64,000 nucleotides of DNA from contig JAWKWA010000011.1 in the NCBI GenBank assembly GCA_041397765.1, positions 62,001 through 126,000 on the forward strand. The letters are read 5' to 3'. The notes under the pieces were generated by a model. It did no database searches and was not told where the DNA came from. It saw only the letters and a program-made list of their open reading frames with translations. Positions 10,056-19,638 of the stretch are shown piece after piece (the stretch's first letter is position 1; every line of letters begins with the position of its first letter). This DNA comes from JAWKWA01 sp041397765 (lineage in GTDB: Bacteria; Pseudomonadota; Alphaproteobacteria; Rhizobiales; Hyphomicrobiaceae). The position numbers and the translations under genes are program-made.

Positions 10056-11591
10056 ATGTCCGGCAACCTGTACGAGCGCGTGGCCGCGCGCCTCGATGGC
10101 CCCGATGACGTCTTCATGACGGTTCCGCGCTTGGACCGAAGCGACCAGCGGACCGTGACCGCGCACGGACTTGCCGCCCTGACCGCCCGCATGGCTCACG
10201 CCCTCGTCGCCTCCGGCGTCGTGCCGGGCGACCGGGTCGCCGTCCAGGTCGAAAAGAGCCCCGAGGCCATCGCGCTCTATCTCGCAACCATCCGGGCGGG
10301 CGCGGTGTTCCTTCCCCTCAACACCGCCTACACGCTGGCCGAGCTCGACTATTTCCTCGGTGACGCCCGCCCGCGCGCGCTTGTCGTCGGCCTCTCGCGG
10401 GCGGCAGACGTCGCTCCCCTTGCCGCCCGCCACGGCGTCGCCGCCGTTCTCACTCTCGGCACCGATCGCGACGGCACGCTGATCGAGGCCTGCGCGACCG
10501 CAAACGACCGCTTCGCAACCGTACCCCGTCGCCCCGACGACCTCGCCGCCATCCTCTACACCTCGGGCACCACCGGTCGCTCCAAGGGTGCCATGCTGAC
10601 CAACGCCAACCTCGTCTCCAATGCCGAGGTGCTGGTCGGGGCCTGGGCCTTCACGGCGCGCGACGTGCTGCTGCACGCCCTGCCGATCTTCCATACGCAC
10701 GGGCTCTTCGTCGCCACCAATGTGATGCTGCTGTGCGGCGGCTCCATGCTGTTCCTGCCGAAATTCGATGCCGATATGGTCATGGCCGCCATGCCCCGCG
10801 CCACCGCCATGATGGGCGTGCCGACCTTCTATGTCCGCCTTCTGAAGGACGAGCGGCTGACCCGCAGCAGCACGGCCCATATGCGGCTGTTCGTGTCGGG
10901 CTCGGCCCCCCTCCTCGCCGACACCCACCGGCAATGGCAGGAGCGGACCGGCCACGCGATTCTCGAGCGTTACGGCATGACCGAGACAAATATGAACACC
11001 TCCAACCCCTATGACGGCCCGCGCGTGCCCGGCACCGTCGGCCTGCCGCTTCAGGGTGTCGCGCTGCGCATCACCGATCCCGAGACCGGCCGCCCGCTCG
11101 AAGAGGGCGAGATCGGCATGATCGAGGTGAAGGGCCCGAACGTCTTCAAGGGTTATTGGCAGATGCCCGAGAAGACCGCGGCCGAGTTCCGCCCCGACGG
11201 CTTCTTCATCACCGGCGATCTCGGCCGGATCGACGCGAACGGCTATGTCCAGATCGTCGGCCGCGGCAAGGATCTCGTCATCTCGGGCGGCTTCAACGTC
11301 TATCCCAAGGAGGTCGAGACCGAGATCGACTCGCTGCCGGGCGTCGTCGAGAGCGCGGTGATCGGCCTGCCGCATCCCGATTTCGGCGAAGCCGTCACCG
11401 CCGTCGTCGTCGCGGCGAACCGGTCGACGCTCGACGAGGCTTCCGTCCTGAAGGCGCTCGATGGGCGTCTCGCCCGCTTCAAGATGCCCAAGCGCGTGCT
11501 GATGGTCGACGACCTGCCGCGCAACGCCATGGGCAAGGTGCAGAAGAACCTGCTGCGCGAGACCTACAATTCGCTCTACCAGACGGCCTGA
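10056..11591 (+). CDS. matB: Malonyl-CoA synthetase (acyl-adenylate ligase)
   Basis: MatB activates malonate to malonyl-CoA through malonyl-AMP. The 511-residue ANL-superfamily enzyme carries the P-loop YTSGTTGRSKG (A3), the A5 motif with YGMTETNMNTSNPYDG, ITGDLGRID (A7), GRGKDLVISGGFNVYP (A8) and the C-terminal catalytic lysine in RNAMGKVQKN (A10). The sequences QVEKSPEAIALYLA, PLNTAYTLAELDYF and MTETNMNTSNPYDG are close to rhizobial MatB, which separates it from acetyl- or long-chain ligases. It is not next to matA (malonyl-CoA decarboxylase) or a malonate carrier here. The start ATG has GAGGTGAGAGAGG upstream. Confidence 0.92.
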   Translation: MSGNLYERVAARLDGPDDVFMTVPRLDRSDQRTVTAHGLAALTARMAHALVASGVVPGDRVAVQVEKSPEAIALYLATIRAGAVFLPLNTAYTLAELDYFLGDARPRALVVGLSRAADVAPLAARHGVAAVLTLGTDRDGTLIEACATANDRFATVPRRPDDLAAILYTSGTTGRSKGAMLTNANLVSNAEVLVGAWAFTARDVLLHALPIFHTHGLFVATNVMLLCGGSMLFLPKFDADMVMAAMPRATAMMGVPTFYVRLLKDERLTRSSTAHMRLFVSGSAPLLADTHRQWQERTGHAILERYGMTETNMNTSNPYDGPRVPGTVGLPLQGVALRITDPETGRPLEEGEIGMIEVKGPNVFKGYWQMPEKTAAEFRPDGFFITGDLGRIDANGYVQIVGRGKDLVISGGFNVYPKEVETEIDSLPGVVESAVIGLPHPDFGEAVTAVVVAANRSTLDEASVLKALDGRLARFKMPKRVLMVDDLPRNAMGKVQKNLLRETYNSLYQTA

Positions 11592-11612
11592 GGACGGTCC
11601 GCGGATCAAAGC

Positions 11613-11909
11613 TCAATGCGCGACCCTGAGCACGCCGGCATCGACCGCACGGAACTGGCAGTAGAAGTCGCGGTTCGGACAGAAGGGCGGTGGCGCGCTC
11701 ATGACGATCGAGGCATCGAGCCAGCGCCGGCAGGCCACCGCATGTCGGCAGGAGGCGCAATTGCTCCGCGCCGCCGCGAACTCCTCGCCCGCGCTGTCGC
11801 GGATCGAGGCGGCAGCGTCGATGCCCAGCCGCTCCATCACCTCGTCCATGAGACGGGCCCCCGTCTCCACCTTCCTGAACCGGGTCCAGGATTGCGTGGG
11901 CAGTCGCAT
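11613..11909 (-). CDS. DUF6455 family protein
   Basis: A 98-residue protein that starts MRLPTQSW, with GGAGG seven bases upstream; a start nine codons earlier is possible. It has LMDEVMERLGIDAAASI, then a cysteine pair NCASCRHAVACRRWL, and FCPNRDFYCQF towards the C-terminus, giving conserved cysteines that could bind metal. This pattern is that of DUF6455, a small alphaproteobacterial family of unknown role. It converges on matB with only 21 bases between stop codons. Confidence 0.72.
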   Translation of the reverse strand: MRLPTQSWTRFRKVETGARLMDEVMERLGIDAAASIRDSAGEEFAAARSNCASCRHAVACRRWLDASIVMSAPPPFCPNRDFYCQFRAVDAGVLRVAH

Positions 11910-12223
11910 CGGGCGCCTCCACAGGCTGGTCGGCATGAAGCCTTGTCACCAACTCGCGAAGGGTCTGACTTTCGCGAGGTGGTATGCGCGCGGGGTTGGT
12001 GGGGCGGCCGCGCGCGAACCAACGAGATACCGGCGCGGATCCAACTGGATCACGTGTCGAAACTCCTGCGCGCCGGCATGAGATCCAACGATCCGCGGCG
12101 AAGTATAATCCTCTTCATCTGGTGGCGGCTGCGACGAATTGCGAGGTCTCTTTTCGCGTCGGCACACGGCGCGATTGTCGCAGGCGCGGATCACCTGGCA
12201 GCGCGGGCGAGACGGCCCGGGCC

Positions 12224-12703
12224 TCACGCCGCCCCGCCGCCTTTCTTGAAGGGGGCCATGCCCTCGCGCGCCAGCTCGTCGGCCCGCTCGTTCTCCGGAT
12301 CGCCGGCATGGCCCTTGACCCAGTGCCACGTCACCTCGTGGCGCCTCAGCGCCTCGTCGAGCGCCTGCCACAGCTCCATGTTCTTGACCGGCTTCTTGTC
12401 GGCCGTGCGCCAGCCATTGCGCTTCCAGCCGAAGATCCACTTGGTGATGCCGTCGCGGACATAGTTGGAATCGGTGAAAAGCTCGACGCGCGATGGCCGC
12501 TTCAGCGCGTTCAGCGCCTCGATCGCCGCCATCAGCTCCATGCGGTTGTTGGTCGTGCCGGCCGCCCCGCCATTGAGCTCCCGCCGGTGGTGCCCCGAGA
12601 CCAGGATCGCCCCCCAGCCACCAGGGCCCGGATTGCCCGAGCAGGCCCCGTCCGTATGGATGACGATGTGCGGCCGACGGGCGGAACGCTCCCCCTCGCT
12701 CAT
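12224..12703 (-). CDS. rnhA: Ribonuclease HI
   Basis: RNase HI cleaves the RNA strand of RNA-DNA hybrids during replication and R-loop removal. The 159-residue protein has the four catalytic acids in place: Asp18 (HTDGACSGNP), Glu56 (NNRMELMAA), Asp78 (LFTDSNYV) and Asp142 (NERADELA), plus the basic handle region KWIFGWKRNGW. The start is fixed by an ATGA overlap with the thrB stop and by GGGGCG upstream, so rnhA is co-translated with thrB. The ispH-thrB-rnhA order is a hallmark of Hyphomicrobiales. Confidence 0.97.
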   Translation of the reverse strand: MSEGERSARRPHIVIHTDGACSGNPGPGGWGAILVSGHHRRELNGGAAGTTNNRMELMAAIEALNALKRPSRVELFTDSNYVRDGITKWIFGWKRNGWRTADKKPVKNMELWQALDEALRRHEVTWHWVKGHAGDPENERADELAREGMAPFKKGGGAA

Positions 12704-13671
12704 ATCGCCCCGTCTATCCCGTACTCGCCGGCGCTCCTCACCTCCCGATGGAAGCGCAGCTTGCGGACATATTCCTGGGGGTCGAGGCGATTGACGAGCG
12801 CCGTCGGCGCCGTATGGAGCCAGTCGTGCGCCCGCGTCAGCAGGAAACGCAGCGCCGCCCCACGGGCGAGGATCGGCAGCGCCGCGATCTCCTCGGGCGA
12901 CAGGCCCCGGCCGCGCCGGTAGGCCTCCAGCATCGCCCGCGCCTTCGTCACGTTGAAGGCATGATCGGCCTCGAAGCACCACGCGTTGAGACACACGGCG
13001 ATGTCGTAGGCGAACATGTCGTTGCAGGCGAAATAGAAGTCGATCAGGCCGGAGAGCCGGTCGCCGCGGAAGAAGACGTTGTTGGGAAAGAGGTCCGCAT
13101 GAATGACGCCGACCGGCAGACCGGCCGGCCAGCGCCGCTCCAGCTCATCGAGCTCGGTCTCGATCAGCGCGCCGAGCCCCGCCGACACTTTGTCGGCATC
13201 CTCGCCGAGCCGTGTCGCGATCTCCCGCCAGCCGGCGAGCGACAAGGCGTTCTCGCGCGTCAGCTTGAACCCCTCGCCGGCCTGATGGAGCCCCGCCAGG
13301 GCTTCCCCCAGGCCCGCGCAATGGGCGACGCTCGGCCGCTTCACCGAAATCCCCTCGAGAAACGAGACGATCGCCGCCGGTCGCCCGGCCAATTCGCGCA
13401 GCATCCGCCCTTCGAGGTCGCGCAGCGGCGTCGGACAGGTGATGCCGCGGCCCGCCAGATGCTCCATGAGCCCGAGAAAGAACGGCAGGTCGTCCCGCCG
13501 CACCCGCTTCTCGTAGAGCGTGAGAATGTAGGATCCCCTCGCCGTCTGGACGAGATAGTTGGAGTTCTCGACTCCTTCCGCGATGCCCTTCACGGAGACG
13601 AGCTCGCCGAGCCCGTAGCTGTCGAGGAAGTGGGCGAGCGCCTCGGGCTGCACCTCGGTATAGACCGCCAT
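12700..13671 (-). CDS. thrB: Homoserine kinase (ThrB2, aminoglycoside-phosphotransferase fold)
   Basis: This kinase phosphorylates L-homoserine for threonine synthesis. It is of the APH-fold ThrB2 type rather than the GHMP type found in enterobacteria. The 323 residues show GIAEGVENSNYLVQTARG (nucleotide loop), YEKRVRRDDLPFF, the catalytic VIHADLFPNNVFF motif and the metal-binding LIDFYFACNDMFAYD. It lies 11 bases after ispH and overlaps rnhA by four bases. Confidence 0.95.
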   Translation of the reverse strand: MAVYTEVQPEALAHFLDSYGLGELVSVKGIAEGVENSNYLVQTARGSYILTLYEKRVRRDDLPFFLGLMEHLAGRGITCPTPLRDLEGRMLRELAGRPAAIVSFLEGISVKRPSVAHCAGLGEALAGLHQAGEGFKLTRENALSLAGWREIATRLGEDADKVSAGLGALIETELDELERRWPAGLPVGVIHADLFPNNVFFRGDRLSGLIDFYFACNDMFAYDIAVCLNAWCFEADHAFNVTKARAMLEAYRRGRGLSPEEIAALPILARGAALRFLLTRAHDWLHTAPTALVNRLDPQEYVRKLRFHREVRSAGEYGIDGAI

Positions 13672-13682
13672 GTTCCCCGGCC

Positions 13683-14669
13683 TCAGTCCCTGAGCTCGCG
13701 CGGCGGATTGAAAACGACCGCCTCGGTTGCCGTCGTCACGGTTTCGACCGTGGTGTCGAACCGCGCCGCAAAGGCTGCGAGCACCTCGTCGACCAGCACC
13801 TCCGGCGCCGAGGCCCCCGCCGTGACGCCGACCGTGGCGACCCCCTCGAACCGCTCCCAGGGGATGTCGTCGGCGCGCTGGATCAGCATCGCCTCGGCAG
13901 AGCCCGCCCGCTCGGCGACCTCGACGAGGCGCTTGGAGTTGGAGCTGTTAGGCGCCCCGACGACGAGCACCCGCTCGCACCGGCCCGCGATCGCCTTCAC
14001 CGCCGCCTGCCGGTTGGTCGTCGCATAGCAGATGTCCTCCTTGTGCGGCCCGGCGATCCCCGGAAATCGCTCCTTGAGGACGGCGACGATGCCCGCCGTG
14101 TCGTCGACCGAGAGCGTCGTCTGGGTGATGTAGGCGAGCCGCCCGGCATCGTGTGGAGACAGGCGGCGGGCATCCTCGACCGTCTCGACGAGGTGGACGG
14201 CGCCTTCGGGCAATTGGCCCATCGTGCCGATGACTTCCGGGTGCCCCTCATGACCGATCAGCACGATCTCGAGCCCGGCCGCATGATGGCGAGCCGCCTC
14301 GACATGGACCTTGGAGACCAGCGGGCAGGTCGCATCGAGATAATAGAGCTTCCGCCGCCTCGCTTCGGCTGGCACGGCCTTGGGCACGCCATGTGCCGAG
14401 AAAACCACAGGGGCGTCGCAGTCCGGGATCTCGTCGAGCTCCTCCACAAAAATGGCGCCTTTCGCCTTGAGGCTGTCGACGACGAAGCGATTGTGGACGA
14501 TCTCGTGGCGCACATAGACGGGTGCGCCGTGCTTTTTGAGGGCGAGCTCGACGATCTGGATGGCCCGGTCGACGCCCGCGCAGAATCCGCGCGGTGCGGC
14601 GAGCAGGATGGTGAGCGGTCGGCGCGCCCCGGCGGGCCCGCCCTTTCCGTCCGGCATGGCGATGGCCAC
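13683..14669 (-). CDS. ispH: 4-hydroxy-3-methylbut-2-enyl diphosphate reductase
   Basis: IspH makes isopentenyl and dimethylallyl diphosphate in the last MEP-pathway step with a [4Fe-4S] cluster. The 328-residue protein keeps the three cluster cysteines in APRGFCAGVDRAI (Cys30), LDATCPLVSKVH and EDICYATTNRQ, the HEIVHN and GHEGHPE histidines, and the substrate loop NSSNSKRLVEVAE. A TAGASAPEVLVDE motif closes the active site. It is the first gene of the ispH-thrB-rnhA operon. Confidence 0.98.
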   Translation of the reverse strand: MAIAMPDGKGGPAGARRPLTILLAAPRGFCAGVDRAIQIVELALKKHGAPVYVRHEIVHNRFVVDSLKAKGAIFVEELDEIPDCDAPVVFSAHGVPKAVPAEARRRKLYYLDATCPLVSKVHVEAARHHAAGLEIVLIGHEGHPEVIGTMGQLPEGAVHLVETVEDARRLSPHDAGRLAYITQTTLSVDDTAGIVAVLKERFPGIAGPHKEDICYATTNRQAAVKAIAGRCERVLVVGAPNSSNSKRLVEVAERAGSAEAMLIQRADDIPWERFEGVATVGVTAGASAPEVLVDEVLAAFAARFDTTVETVTTATEAVVFNPPRELRD

Positions 14670-14867
14670 TCCTTGGTCGATGCGGGCGCAAACTCAGATG
14701 GAGCGTTGAGAGGCCGCAGTCAATCGCCAACTGCTCGCTTTGCCGGGTCGGTCGGGGGGTGCTAGTGTCGCCTGCAACGGGCGGGGGCCCTCTATGATTC
14801 GGCGGGAATTCATCCAAGGCGTGATGCGCCCGGCGGGGTGCTGCCGCCTCAAGAACACAGGTGAGTG

Positions 14868-15548
14868 ATGAGCGCTCGCAACCGTGACGCACGTGCCTCT
14901 GCCGGGGCCGCTGGCCGCAGCACCCTCGCCGCCGTGATCGTGACGCTCGCACTCGCGGGCTGCGGCATGGGCTCGATGGGGTCGCTGACCGGTGGCCTGC
15001 TCGGCCAGGGCTCGACGGCCTCCACGGATGCGCCGGCCGTGTCGGAGGAATCGCTGCTCAGCGCCGCCAAGACCGACGCGGATGCCGACGCCACATCGAC
15101 CACCATGGCCAGCCTCGCCTCGGCCGCCAGCACCTGCCCGCAATTCTTCGTCGATTCGGACGAGCGCGAGTTCACCTCCTACGAGGCTGGCCGGGACGGC
15201 GACGGCCTCGCCATCATGCATCGCGGCGAGATCACCCAGACGGCGCGCGAGTGCCAACTCGCCGCCGGCCAGATGACGGTCAAATACGGGTTCTCCGGCC
15301 GCGTGCTGCTCGGCCCCAAGGGGCAGGCCGGATCGATCGCGCTGCCGGTGACGGTCTTCGTCACCGACGCCGAGCGCGAGAAGATCGCCACCGACGACGT
15401 CAACATCTCCGTCGACGTGCCGGCCGGCCGGCCGATCGGCTATTTCTCCACGGTCCGCACGGTGACCTTCCCGCTCCCCGACGGCGTCCGCCCGGCCGAC
15501 TACAAGATCTTCGTCGGCTTCCGCAAGCCCGCCAAGGCCAAGGGCTGA
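14868..15548 (+). CDS. Putative lipoprotein
   Basis: The N-terminus is basic followed by LAAVIVTLALAGCGMGS, a clear type II signal peptide with lipobox LAGC, so the mature protein should be anchored through a lipidated cysteine near residue 32, probably to the outer membrane. A low-complexity Ser/Ala/Thr linker of about 55 residues follows, then a compact domain (STCPQFFVDSDERE, VKYGFSGRVLLGPKG, SIALPVTVFVTDAE) with a pattern of beta strands. No assigned family was recognised; similar lipoproteins are common in Hyphomicrobiales. A GTG one codon upstream is an alternative start. Confidence 0.72.
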   Translation: MSARNRDARASAGAAGRSTLAAVIVTLALAGCGMGSMGSLTGGLLGQGSTASTDAPAVSEESLLSAAKTDADADATSTTMASLASAASTCPQFFVDSDEREFTSYEAGRDGDGLAIMHRGEITQTARECQLAAGQMTVKYGFSGRVLLGPKGQAGSIALPVTVFVTDAEREKIATDDVNISVDVPAGRPIGYFSTVRTVTFPLPDGVRPADYKIFVGFRKPAKAKG

Positions 15549-15745
15549 GCCCCGATCGGGTGCTTGCCTCGTCCCAGGCGCGAGAGCTTCCGGGCTTTCG
15601 GCCCGCCCGCTCTTCCACGGATCCCTGAATGTCCCGCGCGGGCCTTTGCCCCCACGACGCCGCGGGTCCTCGCCGCGCCCGCGCCGGGCAAGCGGGACGC
15701 CCTTGCTCGGCCGATCCGGCTCGTCCATCGCCCAGGCGAGGGAGT

Positions 15746-18094
15746 TCAGGCCTTCGCGCGGCGCGCCTTGAAGGCCCGGATCCAGCGCCTGACGATCAGC
15801 ATGGTCGCCGGCAGGATCACAAGGTCGCCGATCAGCGCCGCCATCAGCGTGACCGCACAGAGCCGCCCGAACACCCTGAGCGAGGGCAGTTCGGAGAACA
15901 CCGTCACGGCGAGGCCGAAGGCGAGCACGATCGTCGTCAGCATCAGCGCCGGCCCGATCAGGATCGCCGCCCGATGGACCCCGAGCGCCGGATCCTCGTC
16001 CGGCCGGTCCTCGAGCCTCAGCCGGTTGAGGAAATGGATGGTCGCATCGAGGCCGAGGCCGAAGGCGACGGTCAGCGCCACGATGCTCGCGAATTGCAGC
16101 CCCTCGTTCGTCAGCCACAGCAGCGTGCCCGAGGCGACGATCGGAAAGAGACCGGGCAGCATGCTGACCGCCCCGATGAAGAACGAGCGGAAGGCGAGGC
16201 CGATCAGCGCCGCGACGAACACCATCTCGACCGTCAGGCTGGCATTGAGCTGCTCGATCATCGAAGCGGAGTTCCGCGCGGCGATGGCCGGCAGGCCGGT
16301 GACGCTGATCTTGTAACCTGGATGCGCCTGCCGGATCGGCTCCATCGCCCGATCCATCGCCTCGACCACCGGCAGGATCTGCGCCGAATCGACGTCCGGT
16401 AGTCGGCCTGTGACGACCACCGCGTCCTGCTCGACCGATATGAACCGGCGGACGAGATGCTCCGGCAGGATGTCGACATACTTCTTGAGCACCTCGACCG
16501 AGGTCTCACCCGCCTTTTCCGCCAGCCAGCGCCTCAGCGTCTCGACCGACCAGACATTGCCGATGCCCGGCTGCTTCTCCACCACCTCGTGCACCGCCTT
16601 CAGCACGCCGAGCGAAGTCTCGTTGAAGAGCTCCGTCCCCTTGGGCAGCTCGACGAGGATATGCACCGGATTGGCGCCGGTCAGTTTCTCGTCGAGCCGG
16701 CTGCCCGCCTCGAGCGCCTGCTCGCGGTCGGGCACCTGGTCGGCGAGCCGGTAGCGCGGCTCGAGCGAGAGATGCGCCGCGGTGAAGAGCCCGAGCAGTG
16801 CGATGCCGCCGAGCGCATAGATGCCCGGCCGCGCCAGCACCCGGTCGATGATCGCCGCGCTCAGATCGCGCAGGATCTGCATGGCGCCGTCGCCGAGCTT
16901 CGCCGACTGCTCGAGCCCCTTGGTATTGCGGATGAGGAACATGCCGAGCAGCGGCAGGAGCACGATGACGGCCAGATAGGAGAGGATCGTCGCCAGCGCC
17001 CCGGCATAGCCGAACGTGCGGATCAGCGCCGAATCCGAGAAGGCGAGCGTCACGAAGGAGAGGCAGGCCGCCCCATCCGTCAACACACAGGCCGGCCCGA
17101 CCACCAGGATGGCGAAGCGCAGCGCCGTCACCTTGTCGTCGCCCGCGATCAGCCGGTCGCGCAGCGCGAACACGATCTGCATGCTGTCGGAGAAGCCCAT
17201 CACCATGATGAGCGGCGTCATGACGTTGAGGAAGAGGTTCAGGCGGAAATCGAGCCAGCCGAGCACGCCGAGCGACCAGATGATGGCGAGCACCGGCGGC
17301 AGGACGGTCAGCAAGAGCAGCGACAGGCGGCGGAAGAAGATGCCGGCGATGATCGCGCCGATGGCGAGACCAAGACCGTTATAGGTCAGCTGGTCGCGCT
17401 CGACGGCATTGCGGATCTCGAGCTGCATGACCGGTGCGCCGGAGAGCTCGGCAGTCAGTCCGGTGCCCGCCAGCGACTCATCGACCTGCGCGCGGATCTG
17501 ACCGACCGCCTCCCTGAGGCTGACGCCCTCGACCGTTGCCCTGTCGAGCGCGATGACGACGAGAGCCAGCTCCCCATCCGGCGACAGGAGCTTGTCGCGG
17601 ATGATCTCGTTGTCCCTGACATGCGCGATCAGATCGTCATAGGCTTGGCCCTCCGGCAGCACCTCGGGAAAGAGCGGCGGCGGAAGCTGCCCGGCCTCTG
17701 GCACGCCGCGCGCCGAGAAGAGCGAGATCAACCCGTCGAGGGAATCGACGAAATGCAGGTCGGTGACGAGATTGCGCAGCGCCATGAGCTGCGGCCGCTT
17801 CAACAGATCGCGGCCCTCGACCACCACCAGCACATCGTACTCGCTGGAGGGGAACCGTGTCGCGAGCTGCTCGTAGCTGCGGAACTCGACGGTGTCGTTG
17901 CGGAACAGCTCGGTGAGCGAGTCGTCGACTTTCAGCCGGTTGATGCCCATCCATGCCACGACCGTCAGCCCGGCAACGATCAGCACGAGCAGGATCGGAT
18001 AGGCGAGCGCGACAAGCCCTATGCGCTCGAGCCCGAGCCCGACGCTCGGTCCCTCCGGAGCCGGTGTCGGCTCGTTTCTGACCCGATCGTCCAT
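15746..18094 (-). CDS. RND superfamily (MMPL-type) exporter
   Basis: A 782-residue inner-membrane protein with the duplicated RND layout: one helix (LVALAYPILLVLIVAGLTVV), a large periplasmic loop, five helices (from about residue 240), a long cytosolic connection, then a second helix-loop-five-helix half. The PALMLTTIVLAFGLAVTVFSEL and FGLGLDATIHFLNRL segments in helices of the second half are typical of MMPL/HpnN-like exporters of lipids or hydrophobic substrates. The start ATG follows GGAGGGGCCG; a TTG four codons earlier is unlikely. No hopanoid or lipid gene is adjacent, so the cargo is unknown. Confidence 0.85.
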   Translation of the reverse strand: MDDRVRNEPTPAPEGPSVGLGLERIGLVALAYPILLVLIVAGLTVVAWMGINRLKVDDSLTELFRNDTVEFRSYEQLATRFPSSEYDVLVVVEGRDLLKRPQLMALRNLVTDLHFVDSLDGLISLFSARGVPEAGQLPPPLFPEVLPEGQAYDDLIAHVRDNEIIRDKLLSPDGELALVVIALDRATVEGVSLREAVGQIRAQVDESLAGTGLTAELSGAPVMQLEIRNAVERDQLTYNGLGLAIGAIIAGIFFRRLSLLLLTVLPPVLAIIWSLGVLGWLDFRLNLFLNVMTPLIMVMGFSDSMQIVFALRDRLIAGDDKVTALRFAILVVGPACVLTDGAACLSFVTLAFSDSALIRTFGYAGALATILSYLAVIVLLPLLGMFLIRNTKGLEQSAKLGDGAMQILRDLSAAIIDRVLARPGIYALGGIALLGLFTAAHLSLEPRYRLADQVPDREQALEAGSRLDEKLTGANPVHILVELPKGTELFNETSLGVLKAVHEVVEKQPGIGNVWSVETLRRWLAEKAGETSVEVLKKYVDILPEHLVRRFISVEQDAVVVTGRLPDVDSAQILPVVEAMDRAMEPIRQAHPGYKISVTGLPAIAARNSASMIEQLNASLTVEMVFVAALIGLAFRSFFIGAVSMLPGLFPIVASGTLLWLTNEGLQFASIVALTVAFGLGLDATIHFLNRLRLEDRPDEDPALGVHRAAILIGPALMLTTIVLAFGLAVTVFSELPSLRVFGRLCAVTLMAALIGDLVILPATMLIVRRWIRAFKARRAKA

Positions 18095-18182
18095 CGGCCC
18101 CTCCAATCCCCTTCCCCGTGGATCGCTACAGGGTCACTGATTTGACGCAAGGCCGCAACGCCACTGCCGCGACCCCCATGCG

Positions 18183-18204
18183 GGCCTGTCCGGCGGACAC
18201 GGCC
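18183..18204 (-). terminator. Hairpin after dsbB
   Basis: GGCCTGTCC-GGC-GGACA-C-GGCC forms a nine-pair stem with one bulged base, five bases beyond the dsbB stop. There is no T tract, so the terminator role is tentative. Confidence 0.3.
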
Positions 18205-18208
18205 TCCC

Positions 18209-18712
18209 TCATCGGCTGCGCAGGGCGGCCGCGAGCGCCGTCACGGCGAGGCCGAGCGAGATCACCGCGCTCCAGCCCGCGAACGAGAGATAGGCGAAGC
18301 GGAACGGCGCCTCGTCGCAGCGGATCACCTTGGTCTGGCTCAGATCCTCCAGGACGCTGCCAGACTCGAGCGTAAGGCCGCCCGCGCCCGAGCACGCCGT
18401 CGGCCCGGCCCACCATTTCCATTCGACGCCCGAATGATAGACGCCGAGCCCAGCATTGACGAGGAAGCCGACCGCCGCGAGCGCCAGCAGCACCCCGGCA
18501 AAGCCCCGCCGGCCCGCCTGCATCATGACGAGGGCGACGAGGGTGACCGGCACGCCCGCATAGTAGGCGATCCGCTCCCTGAGGCAGAGCGGGCAGGGCT
18601 TGTAGCCGCCGATATGCTCGAAGGCGAGCGCGGCGAGGATCGCGGCGGCTCCCACGATCAGCACCAGGGTTGCAAGCCGGCTCGCCGTCAGGCCGTCACC
18701 CTTCGCGGTCAT
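18209..18712 (-). CDS. dsbB: Disulfide bond formation protein DsbB
   Basis: DsbB reoxidises periplasmic DsbA and passes electrons to quinone. The 167-residue protein has four membrane helices. The first periplasmic loop carries the cysteine pair in GYKPCPLCLRERIAYY and the second has a cysteine in GPTACSGAGG and another in KVIRCDEAPF, the two pairs required for the relay. The start ATG precedes MTAKGDG. It sits 14 bases downstream of the YqaA-like gene, so they are probably cotranscribed. Confidence 0.92.
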   Translation of the reverse strand: MTAKGDGLTASRLATLVLIVGAAAILAALAFEHIGGYKPCPLCLRERIAYYAGVPVTLVALVMMQAGRRGFAGVLLALAAVGFLVNAGLGVYHSGVEWKWWAGPTACSGAGGLTLESGSVLEDLSQTKVIRCDEAPFRFAYLSFAGWSAVISLGLAVTALAAALRSR

Positions 18713-18726
18713 GCTCGAGGTTCCCT

Positions 18727-19308
18727 TCACACGACGTATTTCACCAGCACGAACCCGCCGACGATGAACAACGCCGAAATGGCGGCGAAAAGGCCGAGAT
18801 TGCGCTCGATGATCCCGCGGATGCCGTCGCCGAACTGGTTGAGCAGCCCCGCGACCAGATAGAAGCGGATGCCACGCGTGATGATCGACAGGATGGTGAA
18901 CCAGAACAGGCTGTAGCCCGCAAGGCCGCTGGCGATGGTGACGAGCTTGTAGGGGATCGGCGTCATCCCCTTGATGAGGATGATCCAGTGCCCCCATTCC
19001 TGGTAGAGGGCGCGGAAATGCTCGAGCCGGTCACCATAGCCATAGGCCGAGATCAGCCAGTGCCCGACCGTATCATAGAGCAGTGCCCCGATCGCATAGC
19101 CGAGCAGGCCGCCGAGCACCGACATCACGGTGCAGATGCCGGCGAAGAACCAGGCCCGCTTCGGATTGGCGAGCGCCATCGGCACCAGCATCACGTCGGG
19201 CGGCACGGGAAAGAACGAGCTTTCCGCGAACGCCACCGCGCCGAGCACGTAGGGCGCACTCGGACGGTCGGCAAGCTCGATCACTTTGTCGTAAAGCCGG
19301 CGCAGCAT
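18727..19308 (-). CDS. YqaA/DedA family membrane protein
   Basis: A 193-residue protein of the SNARE-associated/DedA group, subfamily YqaA. Visible motifs: the re-entrant FAESSFFPVPPDVMLVPMAL, an AFFAGICTVMSVLGGLLGYAIGA-like helix pair with conserved glycines, and the second re-entrant motif IILIKGMTPIPYKLVTIASG, followed by two further helices. DedA proteins are thought to move lipid carriers or phospholipids across the inner membrane; for YqaA the substrate is not known. It heads a two-gene unit with dsbB, which is the usual neighbour in this order. Confidence 0.85.
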   Translation of the reverse strand: MLRRLYDKVIELADRPSAPYVLGAVAFAESSFFPVPPDVMLVPMALANPKRAWFFAGICTVMSVLGGLLGYAIGALLYDTVGHWLISAYGYGDRLEHFRALYQEWGHWIILIKGMTPIPYKLVTIASGLAGYSLFWFTILSIITRGIRFYLVAGLLNQFGDGIRGIIERNLGLFAAISALFIVGGFVLVKYVV

Positions 19309-19638
19309 GCGGCCGGTGCTTATCGGGCGTCGCCGTCTTTGTCCACTGTCACGGCGGTGGCAAGGACCGGCTCCTGTGGGACTGAGGCATGGCCGCCATG
19401 GCGGGCTCGAGCAGGTCCAGGCGAAGCGGGCCCCGCTCGCCGCCGCCGGGGCGAGGTCGGAGGATTGGAGTTGGTTCACCAGTCGACGCCAATCGAGCCC
19501 GCTGATGAGGATCAGGTCTGCGCCGGCTCCCTCCCGGCCCTCGTTCCGCCGCGCCCACCCCGGTGTTAGTCTCCCCTCCGCCGCAGCCGCTGCAATCGCG
19601 GGCGAGGGGCCGCCCATGGCTCTTCGGGGGAGAGGGAC
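19309..19638. other. Intergenic spacer, divergent promoters expected
   Basis: No gene or repeat recognised between the leftward YqaA-dsbB pair and the rightward monooxygenase. Short open frames on both strands have no protein-like composition. The monooxygenase start has GGGGGAGAGGGAC upstream at about 19626-19637. Confidence 0.35.

Noticed and set aside
16457..18145. 562-codon frame antisense to the MMPL exporter
   Set aside because: Highly Arg/His/Asp-rich, no family resemblance; it is the codon-position shadow of a GC-rich real gene.
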